From Ancylobacter moscoviensis (GTDB taxonomy: Bacteria; Pseudomonadota; Alphaproteobacteria; Rhizobiales; Xanthobacteraceae), in the NCBI RefSeq assembly GCF_007559435.1, contig NZ_VMBP01000002.1, positions 124,001 to 188,000 of the forward strand: a stretch of 64,000 nucleotides of DNA, given 5' to 3'. The position numbers and the translations under genes were made by a program. The notes under the pieces are model-generated. The model worked only from the letters and a program-made list of their open reading frames with translations. It made no database searches and was not told the origin of the DNA. Positions 24,229-31,457 of this stretch are shown one piece after another. The first letter of the stretch is position 1. The number at the start of each line of letters is the position of its first letter.

Positions 24229-25158
24229 GTGTTTGTCCTCGCCCATCTCACCGACGCCCATCTGGGACCGCTTCCCCGCGCGCGCTTCGCCGAGCTTGCC
24301 GGGAAGCGCGCGCTTGGCGTGCTCAACTGGCGGCGCGGGCGCCAGCACCGATTCAACATCGCCACCATCGACCTGCTGGTGGCCGACATCAAGGCGCAGG
24401 CGCCGAACCACATCGCGGTCACCGGCGATCTGGTGAATGTCGGCCTCGCGGCCGAATATCTCACCGGTCTGAACTTTCTGAAGTCGCTCGGCGGCGGGGC
24501 GGACGTGACCGTGGTGCCGGGCAATCACGACGCCTATGTGCGCTCCACCGCTCATCATTCGCTGCTCAACTGGGGCGACTATATGCGCGGCGACGGGGTG
24601 AACGGCGACGTCACCGCCGAGAGCGCCTTTCCCTTCGTGCGCCGGCGCGAGGGCGTGGCGCTGGTCGGCGTCTCGACGGCCATTCCCACCCGGCCCTTCA
24701 TGGCGACCGGCAAGGTCGGGCGGGCGCAGCGCGAGCGGCTGGCCCACGTACTGGATGGCCTCGCGGAGGAGGGGCTGTTCCGCGTGGTGATGATCCATCA
24801 CCCGCCCTGCGGCGTGCGGGCCGGGCACAAGCGGCTGATCGACGAGGAGGCGGTGCGGGAGGTGCTGGCGCGCCATGGCGCCGAGCTCGTCATCTGCGGC
24901 CACGACCATGTGCAGATGGTGGAGATGCTTCCCGGGCCGCATTCCGCGCTGATCCCGGTGGTGGAGGCGCCGTCCTTCGCCGCCGGGCCGGACGACCGGC
25001 ATTGGCCGGGCGGGTATCACCTCTACCGGATCGAGCGGGTGCCGGGGGCGCCTTTCCCCTGGCGCTGCACCATGGAGGCGCGCGGCTTCCAGCGCGGCGA
25101 TCCGACCGTGGCGACGCGCAGCGTGCGGGTGCTGACGGAGCCCGTCAGCGCCGGCTGA
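24229..25158 (+). CDS. Metallophosphoesterase
   Basis: A 309-residue calcineurin-like phosphoesterase read from GTG at 24229, supported by AAGGA at suitable spacing and by the protein beginning directly with the first metal motif (VFVLAHLTDAHLGP). The metal ligands are in DAH at the N-terminus, GDLVNVG, GNHD, IHHPP and GHDHVQ. The arrangement resembles the CpdA/3',5'-cyclic-nucleotide phosphodiesterase-like family, but the substrate cannot be fixed. It has no signal peptide and should act in the cytoplasm. Confidence 0.9.
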   Translation: MFVLAHLTDAHLGPLPRARFAELAGKRALGVLNWRRGRQHRFNIATIDLLVADIKAQAPNHIAVTGDLVNVGLAAEYLTGLNFLKSLGGGADVTVVPGNHDAYVRSTAHHSLLNWGDYMRGDGVNGDVTAESAFPFVRRREGVALVGVSTAIPTRPFMATGKVGRAQRERLAHVLDGLAEEGLFRVVMIHHPPCGVRAGHKRLIDEEAVREVLARHGAELVICGHDHVQMVEMLPGPHSALIPVVEAPSFAAGPDDRHWPGGYHLYRIERVPGAPFPWRCTMEARGFQRGDPTVATRSVRVLTEPVSAG

Positions 25159-25183
25159 TCCATTCAGCGCGGGCGTGGGCCGT

Positions 25184-25786
25184 TCAGCGCAGGCTGAATT
25201 CCGGGTGCAGCACCGCCAGCGCCAGCATCGCCAGGGCGCCGATGATGATCCCCAGCACGAAAGGCAGGACCGCGCGGCGCCAGCCGCCGGTCGCAGCCGG
25301 CGCCGGTTCGGGTACGGGATGGTGCGGTGTGGGATGCGGTTCGGCCGTCGTTTCCGGCGGCACGTTGACCGCCACCATCGCCTGCTCGCGGGCGATCAGG
25401 CGCCGGGCGACATAGCGCGTCACTGCGTCGACGATGTCATAAGGATTCGCGCTTTCCGCCAGCACACGCCGCCCGGAGCGGGTGTCTTGCAGGAAGCGGT
25501 AGGTGCGATGGTCGCGAGCGAGTGTCACATGGGCCACCATGTCGACGAACAGGCGCGGTGTCTCGCCGGGCATCAGACCCCGGTCGAAGAGCTCGGCATG
25601 CTCCAGCGGCACCTCCGTGAAGATCGGGTCCAGCAGCTCGTTGAGCATGGACAGCCGGGTGAGGCTGGCGTCGCGCAGCTCGACGATGACGCCCGAACGC
25701 TCCGCCGCCTCCACCCGCGCGGCGCGGATGGCTTCCCGCAGCGACAGGCCGGGCGTATCGCCGCGCAAGCGCTCGCTCTCGTCCAT
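25184..25786 (-). CDS. Hypothetical protein with C-terminal membrane anchor
   Basis: A 200-residue protein with a soluble N-terminal domain (about 1-140, mixed alpha/beta: LREAIRAARVEAAERSGVIV, LTRLSMLNELLDPIFTEVP, RLFVDMVAHVTLARDHRTY), a Pro/His-rich linker (PETTAEPHPTPHHPVPEPAP) and one hydrophobic segment close to the C-terminus (LPFVLGIIIGALAMLALAVL). It looks like a tail-anchored protein facing the cytoplasm. I do not recognise the family. It converges with the metallophosphoesterase, the two stops being 25 bases apart. The start at 25786 is preceded by a G-rich stretch. Confidence 0.65.
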   Translation of the reverse strand: MDESERLRGDTPGLSLREAIRAARVEAAERSGVIVELRDASLTRLSMLNELLDPIFTEVPLEHAELFDRGLMPGETPRLFVDMVAHVTLARDHRTYRFLQDTRSGRRVLAESANPYDIVDAVTRYVARRLIAREQAMVAVNVPPETTAEPHPTPHHPVPEPAPAATGGWRRAVLPFVLGIIIGALAMLALAVLHPEFSLR

Positions 25787-25966
25787 TCGCCCCGGATCCC
25801 CGTTTACTGCCGCCTGCGGCGCACACGCCTTCCTGCACATCATAGACCGATGCGGTTAATGGGCCGTTCGTGCCGCACGATGCTGCACGTGCTCGCGGAA
25901 GGGATTATGAAACGGGAAGGGAAGCGCCGGCAGGCAGGGTTCCACGCGCCGGGATTTGAGGACCGT

Positions 25967-27061
25967 ATGACGCGAAGCTTCGAGATTCCGCCGGGCGTGG
26001 TCGCACCGGACGATTATGAGCCGCTGGCCCGCGAGCGGCTGACCCCGGAGGCCTATGCCTATTACGCCGGCGGCGTGGCGGACGAGATCAGCGTGCGCTG
26101 GAATCGCGAGGCCTTCGAGCGGCTGAAGCTCAGGCCGCGCGTGCTCGGCGACTTCACGGATGGCGGCACCGGCCTGACCTTGTTCGGCCAGCCCTTCGAA
26201 CACCCGATCCTGCTGGCCCCGGCGGCGCATCACGGGCTCGCCGTGCCGGAGGGCGAGATCGCCACGGTGGTAGGGGCGGGCGGCGCCAAGGCGGGGATGA
26301 TCGTCAGCACGGAATCGGATTTCACGCTGGAGGAGATCGCCCGCGCCGCCCGCACGCCGGTGTGGTTCCAGCTCTATATCCAGCACGACCGCGGCTTCAC
26401 GGCCGATCTGGTGCGGCGGGCCGAGGAGGCCGGCTACGGCGCGCTGGTGGTGACGGTCGACGCGCCGGTCTACAGCCTGCGCAACCGCGAGCAGCGGGCC
26501 GGCTACCGGCCGCCCAAGCTTTCCGAACACGCCAATATGCGCGGCCTCCACACCAACTACGTCGCCGAGGCGGCGCTGGGCGAAAGCCTGATGTTCCGTG
26601 GCTATCTCGACGTTGCCGCGCGCTGGGCGGACATCGCCTGGCTGCGCTCGATCACGCGGCTGCCGATCCTTCTGAAGGGCATCATGACGCCGGAGGACGC
26701 CGAGCGCGCCATTACCCATGGCGTCGACGGCATCGTCGTCTCCAACCATGGCGGCCGGGTGCTGGACACGTTGCCCGCCAGCATCGAGGTGCTGCCGTCG
26801 GTGGCGCAGCAGGTGGCGGGCCGCGTGCCGATCCTGATGGATGGCGGCATCCGGCGCGGCACGGACGTGTTGAAGGCGCTGGCGTTCGGCGCCTCGGCGG
26901 TGCTGGTGGGGCGGCCCTATCTCTACGCGCTCGCCGTCGCGGGCCCGGCGGGCGTCGCCCATGTGCTGCACCTGCTGCGCTGCGAATTCGAGGTGGCGAT
27001 GGTACTGACCGGCTGCCGCACGCTGGCGGATATCGGGCCGGACGTCATCTGGCGGGGCTGA
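25967..27061 (+). CDS. FMN-dependent alpha-hydroxy-acid dehydrogenase (LldD/glycolate oxidase family)
   Basis: A 364-residue TIM-barrel flavoenzyme oxidising an L-2-hydroxyacid. Features in order: AYAYYAGGVADE (FMN-site Tyr), PILLAPAAHHGLAVPEGE, STESDFTLEEIA, WFQLYIQHDR, VTVDAPVYSLRNREQRAGY (substrate Arg loop), LLKGIMTPEDAE with the FMN Lys, VSNHGGRVLD with the catalytic His and Arg, and DGGIRRGTDVLKALAFGA. Compared with lactate dehydrogenase, TVDTP is TVDAP and SNHGGRQLD is SNHGGRVLD, so specificity may differ. The ATG at 25967 has GAGGA five bases before it; an in-frame ATG at 25907 with GGAAGGG is an alternative. Confidence 0.92.
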   Translation: MTRSFEIPPGVVAPDDYEPLARERLTPEAYAYYAGGVADEISVRWNREAFERLKLRPRVLGDFTDGGTGLTLFGQPFEHPILLAPAAHHGLAVPEGEIATVVGAGGAKAGMIVSTESDFTLEEIARAARTPVWFQLYIQHDRGFTADLVRRAEEAGYGALVVTVDAPVYSLRNREQRAGYRPPKLSEHANMRGLHTNYVAEAALGESLMFRGYLDVAARWADIAWLRSITRLPILLKGIMTPEDAERAITHGVDGIVVSNHGGRVLDTLPASIEVLPSVAQQVAGRVPILMDGGIRRGTDVLKALAFGASAVLVGRPYLYALAVAGPAGVAHVLHLLRCEFEVAMVLTGCRTLADIGPDVIWRG

Positions 27062-27098
27062 CCGCGCGGGCCGCCAGGTCGTGGCGCCGAACTGTTAG

Positions 27099-27119
27099 CA
27101 GAAACGGTCGCTGTTTCTG
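27099..27119 (+). terminator. Possible terminator hairpin after the hydroxyacid dehydrogenase
   Basis: CAGAAAC (27099-27105) pairs with GTTTCTG (27113-27119) around a 7-base loop, followed by A residues rather than a T run. A second small hairpin (ACGGC/GCCGT, 27133-27147) with ATTTACTT after it lies next. Together they could end the transcript. Confidence 0.4.
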
Positions 27120-27207
27120 AAAATGATTATAAACGGCTGTAGGCCGTATTTACTTGGCTCTGTTTGTGCTAATCTACGCGTCCTGTTTGGGGAAGGGGCT
27201 ACGTAGT

Positions 27208-27501
27208 ATGGCTATCGAAAGTCTTATCGCCGAGATCATTGGCGGTGCCATCGGCGGCACGGCCGGCGGCAAGGTCGTCAAGGATTCCGACCTCGGCAAC
27301 ATCGGCAACCTGATCGCCGGTGCCATCGGTGGTGGCGTGGGCGGGCAGCTGCTCGGCGGTCTTCTGGGTGCGGCCGGCGGCGACGCCGCGGGCGGCCTCG
27401 ACATCGCCGCGCTGGCGGGTCAGCTGGTGGGCGGCGGTGTCGCCGGCGCGATCGTGCAGATCGTCGTCGGTCTCATCAAGAACAAGCTGCTGGCGAAGTA
27501 A
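27208..27501 (+). CDS. Glycine-zipper small protein
   Basis: A 97-residue, very Gly/Ala/Ile-rich protein with repeated GxxxG spacing (IIGGAIGGTAGGK, GAIGGGVGGQLLGGLLGAAGG, QLVGGGVAGAIVQIVVGLI) ending in a basic LIKNKLLAK. Such glycine zippers make closely packed membrane helices; it may form an oligomer in the inner membrane. There is no signal peptide, enzyme motif or recognised family. The ATG at 27208 is preceded by GGGGAAGGGG at somewhat long spacing; an upstream frame beginning at 27154 would add a poorly coding extension. A perfect 14-bp hairpin follows immediately. Confidence 0.65.
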   Translation: MAIESLIAEIIGGAIGGTAGGKVVKDSDLGNIGNLIAGAIGGGVGGQLLGGLLGAAGGDAAGGLDIAALAGQLVGGGVAGAIVQIVVGLIKNKLLAK

Positions 27502-27510
27502 TTCGCTTTC

Positions 27511-27543
27511 CGGACGGGACGGGCGCTCTGCCCGTCCCGTCCG
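27511..27543 (+). terminator. Strong 14-bp hairpin after the glycine-zipper gene
   Basis: CGGACGGGACGGGC (27511-27524) pairs perfectly with 27530-27543 around GCTCT, ten bases past the stop. No T run follows, so it may stabilise the 3' end of the transcript or act with Rho. Confidence 0.6.
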
Positions 27544-27730
27544 GGAGCCGCGAGAATATGAGAGGCGGTGGTCGTCTCGGCCGCTGCGTTTCCGCTTGTG
27601 TCTGCCTGATGTCATCTGAGCCTTGCTCCTTCACAGGGCGAGGCGGATGAGGACGGGCTGTGTTGGCTGGGCTCCGGCCCGGGCATCCTGGTCAATGTAC
27701 CTCTGGCCGATGCGGCCGTTGGCCGGGCGA

Positions 27731-28339
27731 TCAGTAGAGCGTGGCGCGGTAGCGCTCCAGCATTTCCGCCTGCGTTTCCGCCGTCGCGAGGCCGAGTTGG
27801 TCGCGCAGGATCTCGCCCATGCTGGGCAGCCGCTCGCGCGGCAGGAAGCGCTCCGGGTCCCAGGCGCGCGAACGCATCAGCGCCTTGGCGCAGTGCATGT
27901 AGGCCTCCTCGATCTCGATCCGCAGCACGGTGGCGGGCCGGCGCCCGTCGATCTCGAAGCGGGCGAGAAGGTCGGCGTCGTCGCGGATTTCCGCCCGACC
28001 GTTGACCCGCAGCGTCTCGTCGACGCCGGGAATGAGGAAAAGCAGCCCGATCGCCGGATTGGCGAGCAGATTGGTGAGCGTGTCCAGGCGGTTGTTTCCC
28101 GGCCGGTCGGGCAGCAGCAGCGCGCCCGCATCCTCGACCTGAACGAAGCCGGGCGCGTCGCCGCGCGGGGTGACGTCCGCCCGCCCGTCGGCCCCGAAAC
28201 TCGACACCATCACCAGCGGCGAGAGGCCGATGAAGCTGCGGCAATGAATGTCGAGCGCCGGCAGCACCTTGCGACGGCTGCGCTCGCGCATCTCAGCATA
28301 GAGGGCGCGAAGCTCTTCGGGGCGAGTGATGCGAGCCAT
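27731..28339 (-). CDS. Pyridoxamine 5'-phosphate oxidase family flavoprotein
   Basis: A 202-residue FMN-binding split-barrel protein of the MSMEG_1061-like group. The N-terminus is helical; then LSPLVMVSSFGADGRADVTPRGD at about 40-62 and LLLPDRPGNNRLDTLTNLLANPAIGLLFLIPG form the FMN-binding barrel. It is not the vitamin-B6 enzyme itself; members are usually annotated as flavin-dependent reductases of unknown substrate. It lies just downstream of phnF on the same strand (11-base gap) and may be co-transcribed with it. Confidence 0.85.
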   Translation of the reverse strand: MARITRPEELRALYAEMRERSRRKVLPALDIHCRSFIGLSPLVMVSSFGADGRADVTPRGDAPGFVQVEDAGALLLPDRPGNNRLDTLTNLLANPAIGLLFLIPGVDETLRVNGRAEIRDDADLLARFEIDGRRPATVLRIEIEEAYMHCAKALMRSRAWDPERFLPRERLPSMGEILRDQLGLATAETQAEMLERYRATLY

Positions 28340-28350
28340 GGGGCGTCCTC

Positions 28351-29145
28351 TCAGGTCTTGACCACGAGCTGCACGCGGTCGGCGGAGAAGCGCGCCCGTG
28401 AATACTGGATCGGCCGGCGCTGCGCATCTCCGTTTATGGCGTCGATCACCATCACGGTGCGGCCTGCGGGCAGGCTGAGAAGGCGGCGTTCTTCCTCGTC
28501 GGCGAGGCGGGCGGTGATGCGCGTCTCCAGCCGGCGGTAATCGCCGAGGCCGAGCGTTTCCAGCGCGCGCGTCACCGAGCCGGTGGCGGCGACCAGAAGG
28601 TCGAGGTCGCGGCAGCGCCCGGCCTCGTACCAGTGCGAGCCGATGGTGATCGGCACGCCGTCCGCCTCGCGGATCATGTCGACCCGCAGCACCTCGTCGC
28701 CCGGCGCGAGGCGCAGCGCTTCGGCGATCTCCGCCGTCGCCGGCTCGATGCGCGAGCCGATGAGCCGGCCGCTGGGGGCGCGCCCCTCCCGCGAGACGAT
28801 CTCGGAAAAGCGCGTGCGCGCGCCGATCGGGTAGCGGATGGGCGGTTCCTTCACGAAGGTGCCGCGCCCCGGCGTGGCCTCGACGAGCCGCTTGTCGGTG
28901 AGCATGGCGAGCGCGCGGCGCAGCGTGTGGCGGTTCACGCCGAAGCGTTCCGACAGCTCCATTTCCGTGGGCAGGCGCGTGCCGGGCGCGAGGCGGCCTT
29001 CCACGATGTCGGCCTCGAGGCGTTCGACGATCTGCTTCCAGAGGGCGACGCCGGTGCCGCGCGCGACATCCTCGCCGGGATCGTCGCCGGGCGGGTCGGC
29101 CGGGAAGGGCTGATGCGTCACGGCGCTGTCGTCGGTCTCGCTCAT
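28351..29145 (-). CDS. phnF: PhnF, GntR/HutC-type regulator of phosphonate genes
   Basis: A 264-residue regulator. After a 30-residue acidic, disordered N-terminus, the GntR winged helix (about 32-100) contains ALWKQIVERLEADIVEGRLA, TEMELSERFGVNRHTLRRAL and the wing TPGRGTFV. A UTRA ligand domain follows to the end (TRFSEIVSREGRAPSGRLIG...GVPITIGSHWYEAGR...PIQYSRARFSADRVQLVV). It is divergent from phnG, and a perfect palindrome lies between them. It likely represses phnGHIJ and downstream genes until phosphonate or phosphate starvation relieves it. Confidence 0.93.
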   Translation of the reverse strand: MSETDDSAVTHQPFPADPPGDDPGEDVARGTGVALWKQIVERLEADIVEGRLAPGTRLPTEMELSERFGVNRHTLRRALAMLTDKRLVEATPGRGTFVKEPPIRYPIGARTRFSEIVSREGRAPSGRLIGSRIEPATAEIAEALRLAPGDEVLRVDMIREADGVPITIGSHWYEAGRCRDLDLLVAATGSVTRALETLGLGDYRRLETRITARLADEEERRLLSLPAGRTVMVIDAINGDAQRRPIQYSRARFSADRVQLVVKT

Positions 29146-29178
29146 ATTTCCACCGCGGTGCAAAACTGCGCTTGCCTG

Positions 29179-29200
29179 TTTGTATAGATCAATATACAAA
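29179..29200. promoter_or_regulatory. PhnF operator candidate
   Basis: TTTGTATA (29179-29186) and TATACAAA (29193-29200) form a perfect 8-bp inverted repeat with spacer GATCAA. The T/A-rich palindrome stands out in a GC-rich genome, lies 50 bases before phnG and 34 bases before phnF, and has the form of GntR/HutC-family operators, so it may control both promoters. Confidence 0.75.
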
Positions 29201-29250
29201 TCCGCCGAAAAGTAAACGCCCTTCACGGCGCGGCAGGCACGGATCCCCAG

Positions 29251-29727
29251 ATGCAGTCTCCCGAACAGAAAACCAGTGACGGCAACGCTTCGCGTGCCGC
29301 CCGGCAAGGTGCCATGGCGCTGCTGGCACGGGCGGAAACGGGCGAGCTGGACGCCATGCTGGCGCGTCTCGCGCCGGTGCCGTCGGCGTCCGATCTGAAG
29401 CCGCCGGAGGTCGGGCTGGTCATGCTGCGGGGACGAACCGGCGGCGACGGCGCGCCGTTCAATCTCGGCGAGGCGACGGTCGCCCGCGCTGCGGTGCGGC
29501 TGGAGGGCGGGGCGGCCGGCTTCGCCTACCGGCTCGGCCGCGATGTCCGCGCGGCGCGCGCCGCCGCGATCCTCGACGCGCTGTGGCAGGACGCCGGCCG
29601 GCGGGCTGCGGTGGAAGACACGCTGGCGCCGGTGCGCGAGCGACTGTCGGCAGAAGCCGACGCCGTGCGGGCTGAGACGGCGGCGACCAAGGTCGACTTC
29701 TTCACTCTCGTGCGTGGGGAGGACTGA
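29251..29727 (+). CDS. phnG: Phosphonate C-P lyase system protein PhnG
   Basis: A 158-residue subunit of the C-P lyase core complex (PhnGHIJ), which replaces adenine of ATP with the phosphonate to give ribose-1-phosphonate triphosphate. Family features: ARQGAMALLARAETGELDAM at about 16-35, PEVGLVMLRGRTGGDGAPFNLGEATVARAAVRL and GFAYRLGRDVRAARAAAILDAL. It is the first gene of the plus-strand operon; its stop is followed by phnH one base later. Confidence 0.93.
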   Translation: MQSPEQKTSDGNASRAARQGAMALLARAETGELDAMLARLAPVPSASDLKPPEVGLVMLRGRTGGDGAPFNLGEATVARAAVRLEGGAAGFAYRLGRDVRAARAAAILDALWQDAGRRAAVEDTLAPVRERLSAEADAVRAETAATKVDFFTLVRGED

Positions 29728-29728
29728 G

Positions 29729-30334
29729 ATGTCCGCACAACGCGCAGAAACCGTTCCGGCGAAGGGGTTCGACGATCCGGTCTTCGACGGGCAGGCGACG
29801 TTCCGTGCCGCCATGTGGGCGCTGGCCCGGCCGGGGCGGGTGGAGGCGGTGAGCGCGGCGCTGGAGCCGCCGGCGCCGCTTTCCCGCGAGGCGGCGGCGC
29901 TGGTTCTGGCGCTGTGCGATTACGAGACGCCGCTCTGGCTGGACGCGCGGCTTGCCGGCGTGCCGGCGGTGGCGGCGTTCCTGCGCTTCCATACCGGCGC
30001 GGCGATCGTCGAGGATCCCCGCGAAGCGCGCTTCGCGCTTGTCACCGATCCCCGGGAAATGCCGGATTTCAGGGTCTTTGCGCAGGGGGCGCCGGATTAT
30101 CCCGACGCTTCCGCGACGCTGATCGTGCAGGTGGAGGCGTTCGGCGACGGGCTCACGCTGGAAGGACCGGGCATCGAGGGGCGGGCGGCCTTCGGCGCGG
30201 CGCCGCTGCCGGCGGATTTCGTCCCCCGCATGGCGGCCAACCGGGCGCTTTTTCCGCTTGGTGTCGACCTCCTGCTGGCGGGTGCCGGCGGGGTGGCGGG
30301 GCTGCCGCGTTCCGTGACGGTGAAGGAGGGCTGA
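29729..30334 (+). CDS. phnH: Phosphonate C-P lyase system protein PhnH
   Basis: A 201-residue core subunit structurally related to PLP aminotransferases but lacking the cofactor lysine. It has GFDDPVFDGQATFRAAMWAL near residues 13-32, PGRVEAV, ALVLALCDYETPLWLD, FLRFHTGA and LTLEGPGIEGRAAF in the usual order. It forms the centre of the PhnGHIJ complex. The start at 29729 is one base after the phnG stop. Confidence 0.93.
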   Translation: MSAQRAETVPAKGFDDPVFDGQATFRAAMWALARPGRVEAVSAALEPPAPLSREAAALVLALCDYETPLWLDARLAGVPAVAAFLRFHTGAAIVEDPREARFALVTDPREMPDFRVFAQGAPDYPDASATLIVQVEAFGDGLTLEGPGIEGRAAFGAAPLPADFVPRMAANRALFPLGVDLLLAGAGGVAGLPRSVTVKEG

Positions 30335-30338
30335 GCCG

Positions 30339-31457
30339 ATGTATGTGGCGGCCAAGGGCGGCGAGAAGGCCATCCGAAACGCGCACGCGCTGCTGGCCAA
30401 ACGCCGGCGCGGAAACGAGAATCTGCCCTCCATCGGGCTCGACCAGATCGCCGCGCAATTGACGCTGGCGGTGGATCGGGTGATGGCCGAGGGTTCGCTC
30501 TATGACGTCGAGCTGGCGGCGCTGGCGGTGAAGCAGGCGCGCGGCGACCTGATCGAGGCGATCTTCCTCATCCGCGCCTTCCGCACCACGCTGCCGCGCT
30601 TCGGCAGCGCGCAGCCGCTCGACACGGCCCGCATGCTGGTGCGCCGGCGGGTGTCGGCGACCTACAAGGACCTGCCCGGCGGGCAGCTTCTCGGGCCCAC
30701 CTTCGACTATACGCATCGGTTGCTGGATACCTCTCTGGACAGTAGCGAAATCCGTAGCACGGAGAGTAGCAGCGGGGTTGCAGAGGGCGCCGCGAGTAGC
30801 GTTGCGCGTAGCGTTGCGGAGATCATGCCGCGCGTCACCGACCTGCTCGGGGAGGAGGGGCTGATCGAGGCCTCGCCCGCCGACGACGGGGGCGAGCCCT
30901 TCGACATCACCCGTGCGCCGGTGAGCTTTCCCGTGGACCGCGCGACGCGCCTGCAGACGCTGGCGCGGGGCGACGAGGGCTACCTGCTGGCGCTCGGCTA
31001 TTCGACCCAGCGCGGCTATGCGCGCTCGCACCCCTTCGTCGGCGAAATCCGCTTCGGCGATGTCGAGGTGATGTTCGAGGCGCCGGAACTCGGCTTCGAG
31101 GTGAATCTGGGCACGGTGCAGGTCACCGAATGCCAGATGGTCAACCAGTTCAAGGGCTCCACCGAGGTGCCGCCGCAGTTCACACGCGGCTACGGCCTCG
31201 TCTTCGGCCAGTGCGAGCGTAAGGCGATGTCGATGGCGCTGGTGGAGCGGGCGTTGCGCTGGCAGGAGCTGGGCGAGGAGCCCGGGGCTCCGGCGCAGGA
31301 CGAGGAATTCGTGCTCTCCCACTGCGACAACGTGCAGGCGACGGGCTTCGTCGAGCATCTGAAGCTGCCGCACTACGTCGACTTCCAGGCCGAGCTGGAC
31401 CTCGTGCGCCGCATGCGGTCGGAACATGAGACGGAAATGAAGGAGGCCGCGGAATGA
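30339..31457 (+). CDS. phnI: Carbon-phosphorus lyase complex subunit PhnI, with a Ser-rich insert
   Basis: A 372-residue nucleosidase subunit of the C-P lyase core; the Escherichia coli protein is about 354 residues. MYVAAKGGEKAIRNAHALLA, IGLDQIAAQLTLAVDRVMAE, SLYDVELAALAVKQARGDLIEAIFLIRAFRTTL and the later GYARSHPFVGEIR and TECQMVNQFKGS blocks are typical. Residues about 130-165 form a Ser/Ala-rich insert (SLDSSEIRSTESSSG...SSVARSVAE) encoded by DNA with five GTAGC repeats (30742-30812) and codons such as AGT, GTT and GCA that are rare in the neighbouring genes. It lies just before the conserved MPRVTDLLGEEGL and probably forms a surface loop. The stop overlaps phnJ. Confidence 0.93.
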   Translation: MYVAAKGGEKAIRNAHALLAKRRRGNENLPSIGLDQIAAQLTLAVDRVMAEGSLYDVELAALAVKQARGDLIEAIFLIRAFRTTLPRFGSAQPLDTARMLVRRRVSATYKDLPGGQLLGPTFDYTHRLLDTSLDSSEIRSTESSSGVAEGAASSVARSVAEIMPRVTDLLGEEGLIEASPADDGGEPFDITRAPVSFPVDRATRLQTLARGDEGYLLALGYSTQRGYARSHPFVGEIRFGDVEVMFEAPELGFEVNLGTVQVTECQMVNQFKGSTEVPPQFTRGYGLVFGQCERKAMSMALVERALRWQELGEEPGAPAQDEEFVLSHCDNVQATGFVEHLKLPHYVDFQAELDLVRRMRSEHETEMKEAAE

